Below are positions 25,083 through 32,853 of a stretch of DNA of 64,000 nucleotides, one piece after another. Each line of letters starts with the position of its first letter. The first letter of the stretch is position 1. Made by a program: the position numbers and the translations under genes. The notes under the pieces were generated by a model. It searched no databases and had not been told where the DNA came from. It saw only the letters and a program-made list of their open reading frames with translations. Source of the stretch: Variovorax paradoxus (GTDB lineage: Bacteria > Pseudomonadota > Gammaproteobacteria > Burkholderiales > Burkholderiaceae_C); NCBI RefSeq assembly GCF_030815855.1, contig NZ_JAUSXG010000001.1:3224001-3288000 (forward strand), given 5' to 3'.

Positions 25083-26030
25083 TCAGCCCGCGTTCAAGCG
25101 TCGCCAGCGCGCCGGCGATGTACCCGTGTGCGCGGTGAACACGCGCGTCAGATGGCTTTGATCGGAAAAACCGCAGGTCACGGCAATCTCGGCGATCGGA
25201 AGACGAGGCTGCCGCAGCAGGCGGCGTGCCGCTTCCACGCGCTGCGCCACGAGCCATGCATGTGGCGTCTGCCCCATCGTCTGCTTGAACGCCTTGCTGA
25301 AGTGGCTGCGCGATAACCCACATTCGCGAGCAGCGTCGGCCAGCGATACGTCGCCGGCAAGGTGTTGCATCAGGAACGCCTTGGCGCAACGCTCCTGCCA
25401 AGGCGCCAGGCCCCGGGTCCGCACGGGGGCAGCGCCGGCCACGTCGCCGTAGGCATGGACCACATGCGCCTTCAGAGCCAGCGCCACATGCTCCACGAAC
25501 AGCCGGCTCGCATCCTGCGGGCGCATCAGCACCGGCAGCATGGCCCGGCCCAGATTGGCCACCACCGGGTCGACCGTACCGGCGTCGCAGCGCAACCGGT
25601 CGACACGCGGCATTTCCATTTCTTCGGTGAACGCATCGATGGTTGCGCGCGGCAGGTGGAAGAACATCGAGTGGAAGGGGCTGCTGACATGGGCCGAGGC
25701 GCGCTGCGACAGATCGGCGATGTGGAAAGCGCCCTCCTGCTGCAGGCCCAGTTGCCGCGAATCGCCGTCCCGGATGATGCGCCGGCTGCCGCCCGAATTG
25801 ATCTCCACACTGAGGAGGAACGCATCCTCGGGCGGCAGAGGCGCCAGCACGAAGAGATGCGGCAACTCATAGCGCAGGCGCGCGATTCCGAGTTCAGACC
25901 CGGCGCGCGACCTGCTCACGAGCGACTGAACTGCGTCGATGCCGTACTGCGACGCCAGCTGCCGTCCCAATTGGCAGTCGGAGCGAAGCGTGTTCGACGT
26001 CGTGGGAGCGGCGTGGCCTGCCATGCACAT
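25083..26030 (-). CDS. AraC family regulator
   Basis: 315 residues. The C-terminal 100 residues carry two helix-turn-helix motifs: DVSLADAARECGLSRSHFSKAFKQTMG and PIAEIAVTCGFSDQSHLTRVFTAHTG, followed by PARWRR, typical of the AraC/XylS family. The N-terminal 200 residues are an effector or dimerisation domain without a clear match. The ATG at 26030 directly follows the stop of the HTH-citrate synthase gene (TGAATG), so the two are co-translated and the regulator probably controls the divergent 2-hydroxyacid dehydrogenase operon or its own. Confidence 0.92.
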   Translation of the reverse strand: MCMAGHAAPTTSNTLRSDCQLGRQLASQYGIDAVQSLVSRSRAGSELGIARLRYELPHLFVLAPLPPEDAFLLSVEINSGGSRRIIRDGDSRQLGLQQEGAFHIADLSQRASAHVSSPFHSMFFHLPRATIDAFTEEMEMPRVDRLRCDAGTVDPVVANLGRAMLPVLMRPQDASRLFVEHVALALKAHVVHAYGDVAGAAPVRTRGLAPWQERCAKAFLMQHLAGDVSLADAARECGLSRSHFSKAFKQTMGQTPHAWLVAQRVEAARRLLRQPRLPIAEIAVTCGFSDQSHLTRVFTAHTGTSPARWRRLNAG

Positions 26031-27191
26031 TCAGCGGCCCTCGGCGTACGGTTCGGGCATCGGCCCCACGTAGCGTCCGCGCGGGCGAATGACCTGCGCG
26101 GTGCCGAGTTGCTCCAGGCTGTGCGCCAGCAGCCCGACGCTGCGCGCCGTGGCGAACAGGCCGAAAGCCGCATCGGCGGGAAGCCGATGGTGGGCAGCCA
26201 TCGCGGCCAGGGCGACGTCGATGTTGGGCTGCAGTCCGGTCAGCTTCGTCACCTTTCCGATAAAGCGCACGATCACCTTGGGGGGCTCGAACAACGCCAG
26301 CAATGCGGCCGCGCGAGGGTCGCCGTCGGGGTAGAGGTGATGGCCGAACCCGGCCGGTGACAAGCCGTTCGACAGGTAGTGGGCCAGCACCTGGTCCTCG
26401 CCCAGGCGCTCCACCTCGCTGAACAGCGCGCGCACGCGGCCCGAGGCATCGCCATGCAAGGGGCCGGAGAGCGTGGTCAATCCGGCCAGAAGGCAGGCCG
26501 GCAGCGAAGCGCCGGTCGAAGCGGCAATGCGTGCGACGAAGGCTGAGCTGGTCAGTTCGTGGTCGGCCAGCAGCACCATGGCGGTTCGCAGCAGATCGGC
26601 CACCCTGGAAGGTTGCTTCCATCCTTTCGCAAGGCGTAGATGCAACGGTTCGTCCCCGGGGCCGGCGCCGAACGCAGCGGCCACCTGACCCACCAGACCC
26701 TGGCACTCGGCGTGCAGCACGCGGGTCAAACGCCCCCCTGTGGAATGCCCGGCGGCCGCCAGGCTGCCCAGCGCCGCGAAGGCCGCGTGTCGCCCCGGCT
26801 TTCCGGAGTGCATCGGCGTCGCGGACGAGAAATTGACGGCGTGCTCTGCGCCCCACAACAGTTGCGCCACGTCTTCCAACGTGGCCGTTCGGGCCAGGCT
26901 CACGGCATCTTGGCCGCGATAGTACGGGCGCCCGCGAGAGAACGCACAAAGCGCGGTCGGAATGCTCGGCTCCGAACCGAACAAGGTGTTCGAGGCCAGC
27001 GTCTCATGCTTGCGGCCGGCCTGTTTGCGCTTGGCCAAGGCGGCAACGTCTTCGGCGCGGTAGAGCCTGCGCCGCGTATCGGCGGGGTCGGCCATGACTT
27101 CCAGCTTGCCGCGGCTCACGTAGGCGTAGATCGTCTGGGGCTGAACGCCCAGGAGGTCGCACGCCTCGTTCATCGGAATCCAGGAAGCCAT
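26031..27191 (-). CDS. citrate synthase family protein with N-terminal HTH
   Basis: 386 residues from the ATG at 27191 (ATG 27191 fits the predicted promoter; 27218 would lie inside it). Residues about 1-50 form an excisionase/MerR-type helix-turn-helix (WIPMNEACDLLGVQPQTIYAYVSRGKLE). The rest is citrate-synthase fold: LADHELTSSAFVARI, the active-site His in LSGPLHGDASG, GFGHHLYPDGDPRA, then LQPNIDVALA (the Asp position) and RPRGRYVGP at the C-terminus. Such DNA-binding citrate-synthase homologues are known but poorly studied; acyl transfer to a 2-oxo acid and DNA binding may be combined. It is divergent from the 2-hydroxyacid dehydrogenase. Confidence 0.88.
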   Translation of the reverse strand: MASWIPMNEACDLLGVQPQTIYAYVSRGKLEVMADPADTRRRLYRAEDVAALAKRKQAGRKHETLASNTLFGSEPSIPTALCAFSRGRPYYRGQDAVSLARTATLEDVAQLLWGAEHAVNFSSATPMHSGKPGRHAAFAALGSLAAAGHSTGGRLTRVLHAECQGLVGQVAAAFGAGPGDEPLHLRLAKGWKQPSRVADLLRTAMVLLADHELTSSAFVARIAASTGASLPACLLAGLTTLSGPLHGDASGRVRALFSEVERLGEDQVLAHYLSNGLSPAGFGHHLYPDGDPRAAALLALFEPPKVIVRFIGKVTKLTGLQPNIDVALAAMAAHHRLPADAAFGLFATARSVGLLAHSLEQLGTAQVIRPRGRYVGPMPEPYAEGR

Positions 27192-27207
27192 CGCTGTTCT
27201 GACAGAG

Positions 27208-27253
27208 TCAATTTGCATTGATTATATGTATCAATATTGACCTGTATGTCAAT
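27208..27253. promoter_or_regulatory. divergent promoter with clustered TCAAT/ATTGA half-sites
   Basis: Five half-sites lie in 46 bases: TCAAT at 27208, ATTGA at 27217, the palindrome TCAATATTGA at 27231-27240, and TCAAT at 27249. They form the palindromes TCAAT-N4-ATTGA and TTGAC-N6-GTCAA (27237-27252). On the minus strand a consensus -35 TTGACA (27247-27252) and -10 TATAAT (27221-27226, spacing 20) read toward citrate synthase. The region is strikingly AT-rich. I infer a repressor or activator site for the HTH-citrate synthase or AraC protein. Confidence 0.6.
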
Positions 27254-27312
27254 CTATTACTAGCATGCGGCCAAGCCGTCGAAACCTCGGCCTCCCGTGA
27301 ACGAACAGCGAT

Positions 27313-28266
27313 ATGAAACCCCAAGTCCTTCAACTCAATCCGATCCTGATCCCGGCGATCAACGACAAACTCGCGTCTCTCTACGTGGTGCACAAGCATT
27401 TCGAGCTACCCGATCCGCAGGCCTGGCTGCGTGCACATGGCGCATCGATCGATGCCGTGATCACCGGCGGGCACACCGGTATTTCGCGGGCGATGCTGGA
27501 GCAGCTGCCCCGCCTGAAGGTGGTGGCCGTCAATGGCGTCGGCACCGACGCCGTCGATCTGGCGTACTGCCGCGATCGCGGCCTGCCTGTCACCGCAACA
27601 CTGGGCGCGCTGACGGAAGACGTGGCCGACCTGGCCATCGGCCTGCTGATCGCGGCCTGCCGGAACCTGTGTGCCGGCGACCGTTTCGTGCGTGGCGGCC
27701 AGTGGGAGCTTCATCCGCAGCCCAGCGCCATTCCGCTCGCCCGGCGGTTCAGCGGCATGCGCATCGGCATTGTCGGAATGGGCCGGGTGGGCCGCGCGGT
27801 GGCGGTGCGCGCGGCTGCCTTCGGTTGCCCCATCGCCTACACCGACCTGCGCGCCATGGACGACGTCGCGCACCGCTTCGTGCCGAGCCTGGTGGACCTC
27901 GCGCGCGAGTCGGACGCGCTGGTGCTGTGCGCCGCCGCGGACCAGGCCGAAGGCATCATCGATGCGGCCGTGCTCGACGCGCTGGGACCGCGCGGTTTTC
28001 TCGTCAATGTGGCCCGGGGCCGGCTCGTCAACGAAGCCGACCTGACGCAGGCGCTCGTCGCCGGCCGCATCGCGGGTGCCGGCCTCGACGTGTTCGTCAA
28101 CGAACCGCGCGTACCGCTCGCGCTGCGCCAGTGCGACAGCGTGACCCTGCAGGCCCACCGCGCGAGCGCCACCTGGGAGACGCGCACCGCCATGGCCGAG
28201 ATGGTGTTGGCCAGCATTGCCCAGGCCCTCTCAGGCGAGCGCCCCGCCATGAGTCTGACCACTTGA
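27313..28266 (+). CDS. D-2-hydroxyacid dehydrogenase
   Basis: 317 residues. A Rossmann NAD(P) domain with GIVGMGRVGRAVAVRAAAFG, flanked by the catalytic domain. The catalytic Arg (LVNVARGRLVNEADL), Glu (GLDVFVNEPRVP) and His (LQAHRASAT) are in the expected order. It resembles the hydroxypyruvate/glyoxylate reductase-like branch that reduces 2-oxo acids. It starts the plus-strand operon that continues with two Bug receptors, divergent from HTH-citrate synthase, so the substrate is likely a short 2-oxo or 2-hydroxy acid. Confidence 0.92.
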   Translation: MKPQVLQLNPILIPAINDKLASLYVVHKHFELPDPQAWLRAHGASIDAVITGGHTGISRAMLEQLPRLKVVAVNGVGTDAVDLAYCRDRGLPVTATLGALTEDVADLAIGLLIAACRNLCAGDRFVRGGQWELHPQPSAIPLARRFSGMRIGIVGMGRVGRAVAVRAAAFGCPIAYTDLRAMDDVAHRFVPSLVDLARESDALVLCAAADQAEGIIDAAVLDALGPRGFLVNVARGRLVNEADLTQALVAGRIAGAGLDVFVNEPRVPLALRQCDSVTLQAHRASATWETRTAMAEMVLASIAQALSGERPAMSLTT

Positions 28267-28319
28267 ACCCCTGCGCGCGGGGCGCAGCGACCGCACCTAC
28301 ACCAAAAAAGGAGACACCC

Positions 28320-29291
28320 TTGTTCACCCGACGCCTTGCGATTTTCCTGGCGCTTGCCCTCTGCGCGATCCACGCGCCAAGCTTTGCGCAGACCTTTCCT
28401 TCCCGCCCCGTCACGCTGGTGGTTCCGTTCCCGCCGGGCGGAGGGACGGACACGGGCGGCCGTGTCATCGCCGAGCAATTGAGCCGGCGTTGGGGCCAGC
28501 CTGTCATCGTGGAGAACAGGGGCGGTGCCGCAGGGCAGATCGGCGCCGACTTCGTTGCCAAGTCCAGATCCGACGGCTACACGCTGCTCCTGGGCAACAT
28601 CGGCACGCAAGCGATCAACCCCTTGCTGTACCCCAGGCTGCCCTACGACGCCGACAAGGCCTTCGCCCCGGTCTCGCTGGTGGCCGAGCTGCCGCTGGCC
28701 ATGATGGTCCATCCGTCGGTCCCCGCGAGGACGGCGGCCGAGTTCGTGTCGCTGGCCAAGTCCAGGCCGGGACAGATGAGCTACAGCAGTTCGGGCGCCG
28801 GCGGCGCGCCGCACCTGGCGGCCGAGATGTTCAAGGACCAGACCGGTTCCTTCATCCTGCATGTGCCCTACCGCGGCGGCGGCCCGGCCATCGCCGACTT
28901 GCTCGCGGGCCATGTGCAGTTGTCGTTCATGACGGTGCTGGAGGCCTCCGGCCACATCAAGGCGGGCAAGCTGCGTGCGCTGGCCGTGACCGGCGACAAG
29001 CGCGTGCCGGCGTTTCCCGAAGTTCCGACGCTCGCGGAAAGCGTGGCTCCCGGCTTCAACGCCATCTCCTGGATCGGCCTGCTGGCGCCCGCGGGCACGC
29101 CGCAGGATGTGGTCGACAAGATTGCCGCCGACCTGCGCGCCGTGCTGGCCGACGAAGCGGTCAAGGCACGCTTCGTGGGCTTGGGCGGCGTACCGCGCGC
29201 CACTTCGCCGCAGGAGTTTGCGAGGCTGATTGCCGACGACAGGCAGCGCTATGCCCAGATCATCCGCAGCCGCAAGATCACGATCGAGTGA
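28320..29291 (+). CDS. Bug-family periplasmic receptor
   Basis: 323 residues from a TTG at 28320, chosen because AAAGGAG lies 6-12 bases upstream and the Sec signal (LFTRRLAIFLALALCAIHAPSFAQ) begins there. Mature start TFPSRPVTLVVPFPPGGGTD. Typical landmarks are RSDGYTLLLGNIGTQ, LHVPYRGGGPAIADL and LLAPAGTPQDVV. It follows the dehydrogenase by 53 bases and precedes a second Bug gene, so both receptors probably bind related carboxylates. The two proteins differ enough to be old paralogues. Confidence 0.9.
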   Translation: MFTRRLAIFLALALCAIHAPSFAQTFPSRPVTLVVPFPPGGGTDTGGRVIAEQLSRRWGQPVIVENRGGAAGQIGADFVAKSRSDGYTLLLGNIGTQAINPLLYPRLPYDADKAFAPVSLVAELPLAMMVHPSVPARTAAEFVSLAKSRPGQMSYSSSGAGGAPHLAAEMFKDQTGSFILHVPYRGGGPAIADLLAGHVQLSFMTVLEASGHIKAGKLRALAVTGDKRVPAFPEVPTLAESVAPGFNAISWIGLLAPAGTPQDVVDKIAADLRAVLADEAVKARFVGLGGVPRATSPQEFARLIADDRQRYAQIIRSRKITIE

Positions 29292-29345
29292 GCGCGGCAG
29301 GCCGGCCTTTCAAAACGACAGATCCACCCCGAAGAGGAGACATCC

Positions 29346-30323
29346 ATGCAGCTCACATCCCTCGTCAAGGTCCTTGCGGTCTCGGCGTCGCTAGCCGCGA
29401 TGCCGATCGCGGCATCGGCCGAGGCGGCTTACCCGGCGCGCGCCATCAAGATCATCGTGCCCGCCCCGCCGGGCGGCGCGATCGACACCATCGCCCGCGT
29501 CGTCGGCGACAAGCTCGCGGTGTCGATGGGCCAGCCGGTGATCGTCGACAACAGACCCGGCGCATCCAACAACCTGGGCACGGACGTTCTCGCCAAGTCG
29601 GCGCCTGATGGCTACACGATCGGTATCGTGGGCGGCAGCCACAACATCAACAAGTTCCTGTTCAAGAACCTCGGCTGGGATCCTTCGACGAGCTTCGAGC
29701 CCATCGTCTACAGCCACGAGGTCCCGCTGGTGTTCGCCATCTACCCGCAGCTTCCGGCCAAGACGCTGCCCGAGTTCGTGGCCTGGATGAAGGCCCATCC
29801 GGACGAGACCAAGGTGGCCACCTCCGGCCGCGGCAGTGCACAGGAAATGGCGGCCGAGATGTTCCGCATGGCGAGCGGTGCGCAGATGCTGCTGGTCCCG
29901 TACAAGGGCTCGTCCGCCGCGCACCCGGATCTGCTGGCCGGACGTACCGCGCTCTTCATCGACACCATCAGTGCCATCCTGCCGCAAGTGAAGGCCGGCA
30001 ACGTACGGGCGGTTGCAGTGTCGACGCGCAAGCGGACACGGTTGCTGCCCGACGTGCCGACCGCGGACGAACAGGGCTTCAAGGGCTACGACGCCAATAC
30101 GAACGGCGGCTTCCTGGCCCCCGCCGGCACGCCCAAGGCCATCGTCGCGAAGCTGAATGCCGAGATCAACGCGGCGCTGAAGCTGCCCGACGTGCGGACA
30201 AAGCTGGAGGCTGCCGGCATCGAGATACAGGGCGGAACACCGCAGGAGTACGCCGCGCTGATCAAGTCAGACCTCGCCAAGTGGGGCAAGGTGGTCAAGG
30301 AAGCAGGAATCCAGCCGGAGTGA
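29346..30323 (+). CDS. Bug-family periplasmic receptor
   Basis: 325 residues with a Sec signal (LVKVLAVSASLAAMPIAASAEA). Mature part opens YPARAIKIIVPAPPGGAID; APDGYTIGIVGGSHNINK, LLVPYKGSSAAHPDLLAG and FLAPAGTPKAIV are family landmarks. GAGGAGA precedes the ATG. It is the last gene of the dehydrogenase operon, 54 bases after the first Bug gene, and converges on the PXPV protein 9 bases away. Confidence 0.92.
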   Translation: MQLTSLVKVLAVSASLAAMPIAASAEAAYPARAIKIIVPAPPGGAIDTIARVVGDKLAVSMGQPVIVDNRPGASNNLGTDVLAKSAPDGYTIGIVGGSHNINKFLFKNLGWDPSTSFEPIVYSHEVPLVFAIYPQLPAKTLPEFVAWMKAHPDETKVATSGRGSAQEMAAEMFRMASGAQMLLVPYKGSSAAHPDLLAGRTALFIDTISAILPQVKAGNVRAVAVSTRKRTRLLPDVPTADEQGFKGYDANTNGGFLAPAGTPKAIVAKLNAEINAALKLPDVRTKLEAAGIEIQGGTPQEYAALIKSDLAKWGKVVKEAGIQPE

Positions 30324-30331
30324 GATTGCCT

Positions 30332-30703
30332 TCAGTCGCGGTATTCGTGGTAGCGGCGGTACTGTTCGCGCTCCCACTGCCGGCGGCGCCATTCACGGCG
30401 CTCGGCACGGCGCTCTTCCCACCGCTCCGCGCGGCGTTCCTCCCAGCGAGAGCCAGGCTCCTCGTAGACAGGCACCGGGGCGGAATACACCGGCGGCGCA
30501 GGCTGGTAGTAGGTCGGCGCCGGCCGCGAGTAGACAGGCGCCGGCTCGTAGTAGACCGGCGGGGGCTCGCTCACGACCACGCCCGGAACGTTGACGCCGA
30601 TGGACCAACTGGTGCCCGCATGGGCCGATGCGGCCATGAACAAGGAGCCAGCGGCAACGAAACCTGCAGCGGCCAAGGTGAGAGCAGATCGGGAAAAAGT
30701 CAT
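30332..30703 (-). CDS. secreted Pro/Tyr-rich PXPV-repeat protein
   Basis: 123 residues from the ATG at 30703, preceded by AGGAGATGAA. A Sec signal peptide (RSALTLAAAGFVAAGSLFMAASAHA) is followed by GTSWSIGVNVPGVVVS and then a low-complexity segment of PxPVY repeats (PPPVYYEPAPVYSRPAPTYY; PPVYSAPVPVYEEP), as in the PXPV repeat family. The C-terminus has a tandem RWEERRAE repeat and is highly basic and acidic. Function unknown; such proteins are envelope or periplasmic and stress-related by association. Upstream (30704-30889) shows no clear promoter. Confidence 0.82.
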   Translation of the reverse strand: MTFSRSALTLAAAGFVAAGSLFMAASAHAGTSWSIGVNVPGVVVSEPPPVYYEPAPVYSRPAPTYYQPAPPVYSAPVPVYEEPGSRWEERRAERWEERRAERREWRRRQWEREQYRRYHEYRD

Positions 30704-30889
30704 TTCATCTCCTGAGGGGCGAGAAGTACCCCTGCTGCCTACCCAACGCCTGGCCCGACGGTGCCGCGCACATCGCTGCTGTGAAGAACGTTCCCAAATG
30801 TCACGCCGAAGGCCAGAGCGAGCCACGCAAGCCCCACGAGGGCACTCGCTGTTTGGCTAGGCATACGGAGGCCCGGCCGCACCAAGCGC

Positions 30890-32026
30890 TTATCGGCGCA
30901 CCTTGCCGTCCTCGGTCAGCATCGACAGTTCGACGTAATTCGAAGCCTTGTGATTGCGGGCACTGAAGTCGACGTGGAAACCGCCGAAATCGGTGTTCTG
31001 AATCGACTCCAATCCGGTGATCAGCGATTCACGCGTCGCCGTGCGGCCGGCCCGCCGAAGCCCCTCCGTGAGCACCTTCGCGGCGACATAGCCTTCCATG
31101 CTCGAGAAGTTGGGCTTGGCTGCGGGCCCTGCTTTTCGCACGGCATCCAGGTACTCGCGCGAGATCGCGGTGCTCGTCGAAAAGGGGGACGGCATGACCT
31201 GGCTGACCATGATGCCCCGGGCGTCCTTGCCGAGTTCATCGGCCAGCGCCTGGGTTCCGACGAACGACACGTTGAGGAAGGTCCCGCCATAACCCGCCTT
31301 GCGCGCCTCGCGGATGAATGTGGCGCACGCCTTGTACGCCCCCACCTGAATCACGGCCGCGGGGCCGGCGGCGGTGATGTCTTTCACGGCTTTCGCCACG
31401 TCGACCGAGTTGCGCTCGACCGTTCCGATGGCGACCGGCGCAAGGCCCATGGGCTTGAGGGCGTTGCGCACGCCCTCGAGCCCGGCCTGGCCATAGGCAT
31501 CGTTCTGGTGGAACACCGCGATCTTCCTGATGCCGAGCGAGGTGAGGTGATTGACGATCAATGCGGTCTCGTCGAAATACGAGGCACGAACATGGAACAC
31601 CGTCTTGCGGAATGGCGTTCGCAGAACCTCGGCGCCAGTGAACGGGCCGAAGAACGGGATCTTCGCGGCTTCGACCAGCGGCAATGCCGCCATGCAGGTC
31701 GGCGTGCCGACATAACCGAAGAGCGCGAAGACATCGTCCTTGATGAGCTTGTCGGTATTCGCCTGGCAGCGCTCGGGTTCATAGCCGTCATCGATGGTGC
31801 GCAATTCGACGTTCCGGCCATTGACGCCGCCCGATGCATTGAGTGCATCGAAGTAGATGCGTGCGCCCTGGTTCATCTGAATGCCCAGTTGTTCTGCCGG
31901 ACCGCTGAGCGGGGCGGATTGGCCAAGCACGATGCGCGCGGGTTGAGCCAGCGCCGGCATCGCCATGGCAGCGCCTGCAGCCGCAAACCGCTTGATCGCA
32001 TCGCGACGTTTGATGGAATTGTTCAT
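30890..32026 (-). CDS. LivK-like ABC transporter substrate-binding protein
   Basis: 378 residues from the ATG at 32026. Twin-arginine-like leader (NNSIKRRDAIKRFAAAGAAMAMPALA). The type I periplasmic fold of the branched-chain amino acid receptor family follows: RIVLGQSAPLSGPAEQLGIQM, RTIDDGYEPERCQANTDKLI, FALFGYVGTPT, and KIAVFHQNDAYGQAGLEGV. No permease or ATPase gene lies near, so it is an orphan receptor. The substrate cannot be told; aromatic and hydroxy acids are common in this family. The next 307 bases upstream have no gene; they end at the 62-residue gene's terminator. Confidence 0.9.
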   Translation of the reverse strand: MNNSIKRRDAIKRFAAAGAAMAMPALAQPARIVLGQSAPLSGPAEQLGIQMNQGARIYFDALNASGGVNGRNVELRTIDDGYEPERCQANTDKLIKDDVFALFGYVGTPTCMAALPLVEAAKIPFFGPFTGAEVLRTPFRKTVFHVRASYFDETALIVNHLTSLGIRKIAVFHQNDAYGQAGLEGVRNALKPMGLAPVAIGTVERNSVDVAKAVKDITAAGPAAVIQVGAYKACATFIREARKAGYGGTFLNVSFVGTQALADELGKDARGIMVSQVMPSPFSTSTAISREYLDAVRKAGPAAKPNFSSMEGYVAAKVLTEGLRRAGRTATRESLITGLESIQNTDFGGFHVDFSARNHKASNYVELSMLTEDGKVRR

Positions 32027-32227
32027 TAAGGTAGTTAGGTGGTGCTGGTCTGAAGCACTCGCACATCGAAGCGGCATCGGCTCGCACGATGCGCGGTATT
32101 TGTGACCGGGAGGGGTAAGCGATGTCGTCTCGAACCGAGAACGTAACAGAATGCTCAATCATACAAGGGTTAACCCTTGCAAGCGCGCCTGGGCTTGAGG
32201 CCCCAATCCGGCACCTGGTTTGACCCC

Positions 32228-32253
32228 AAAAAAAACCCAGCACGAAGCTGGGT
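32228..32253 (-). terminator. intrinsic terminator of the 62-residue gene
   Basis: On the minus strand ACCCAGC-loop-GCTGGGT (32235-32241 with 32247-32253) is followed by eight T residues (A-tract 32228-32235 on the plus strand). It lies about 80 bases after the stop of the small gene at 32334 and supports its transcription as a unit. Confidence 0.85.
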
Positions 32254-32333
32254 GGAATCCTCGACGGTGTCGCCACATCAAGGAGCCCTCAATCAAGGAT
32301 CAGGGCAACGGCAAATTGGTTTTGGAGCAGGGC

Positions 32334-32522
32334 CTAAGCCGCTTCGGTGATCGGCTTCAGCCACTCCATGGCGGCAGCTTCGGGTGGCATCGCCCGCAGG
32401 CGCGCATCGCGCCGCAGGTCACGTGCGACATCCTCCAGCTCGAGCGGATCCACGGTGTGCCACTGCTGCTGCAGCCGGTGCGCGCAAGCAGCGATCCAGA
32501 GAGTGGCAGGCACGTTTTCCAT
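32334..32522 (-). CDS. 62-residue hypothetical protein, LexA-box controlled
   Basis: 62 residues, opening MENVPATLWIAACAHRLQQQ and ending WLKPITEAA. Predicted all-helical, no signal or membrane segment. I do not recognise a named family. Support for a real gene: a consensus LexA box (32542-32561), a -10 CATAAT (32529-32534), and an intrinsic terminator downstream. The -10 ends 6-7 bases before the ATG, so the transcript could be leaderless. A small SOS-induced protein, such as a division inhibitor or a partner of DNA repair, is a reasonable guess but only a guess. Confidence 0.7.
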   Translation of the reverse strand: MENVPATLWIAACAHRLQQQWHTVDPLELEDVARDLRRDARLRAMPPEAAAMEWLKPITEAA

Positions 32523-32541
32523 GGTGCGATTATGCCTTGGA

Positions 32542-32561
32542 TACTGTTCATTTGTACAGTA
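32542..32561. promoter_or_regulatory. consensus LexA (SOS) box
   Basis: TACTGT (32542-32547), 8 bases, ACAGTA (32556-32561). This is a symmetric match to the proteobacterial SOS box CTGT-N8-ACAG with the outer TA/TA of the E. coli consensus. It overlaps the -35 and spacer of the promoter for the 62-residue gene, the usual position for repression. Confidence 0.8.
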
Positions 32562-32853
32562 AGAATGTTAACGCGGCGAGCCAATGCCTGATTTCCGTCA
32601 AGGCTTGGCAAGCCCTGTTGTGACAGGTTCGACGGCCCACGATGAATACTAAATCGCGCCTTTTTTGTGATTTAGTGAACGAAAAGCAAGCTCAAAGTTA
32701 ACAATGGTTAGCGAAAGTCGGGCGCTTGTTACATAAGCTCGCGGCTCACGCTCGGCGCTCCGGCACAGAGGCTTGTTCGGCAGAAGCCGTCCGCCCCTGA
32801 TCTTGGCTGGCATACGCCTCAATACCGCGGCGGCGGAACCAACCAGGAACATC
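32562..32853 (+). promoter_or_regulatory. autotransporter upstream region
   Basis: About 290 bases without a convincing gene. It contains ACTAAATC-N13-GATTTAGT (32648-32655 with 32669-32676), a perfect 8-bp inverted repeat, followed by an AT-rich stretch to about 32740. I infer an operator/promoter for the autotransporter; no single -10/-35 pair is decisive. A 74-codon ORF on the minus strand here looks spurious. Confidence 0.4.
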
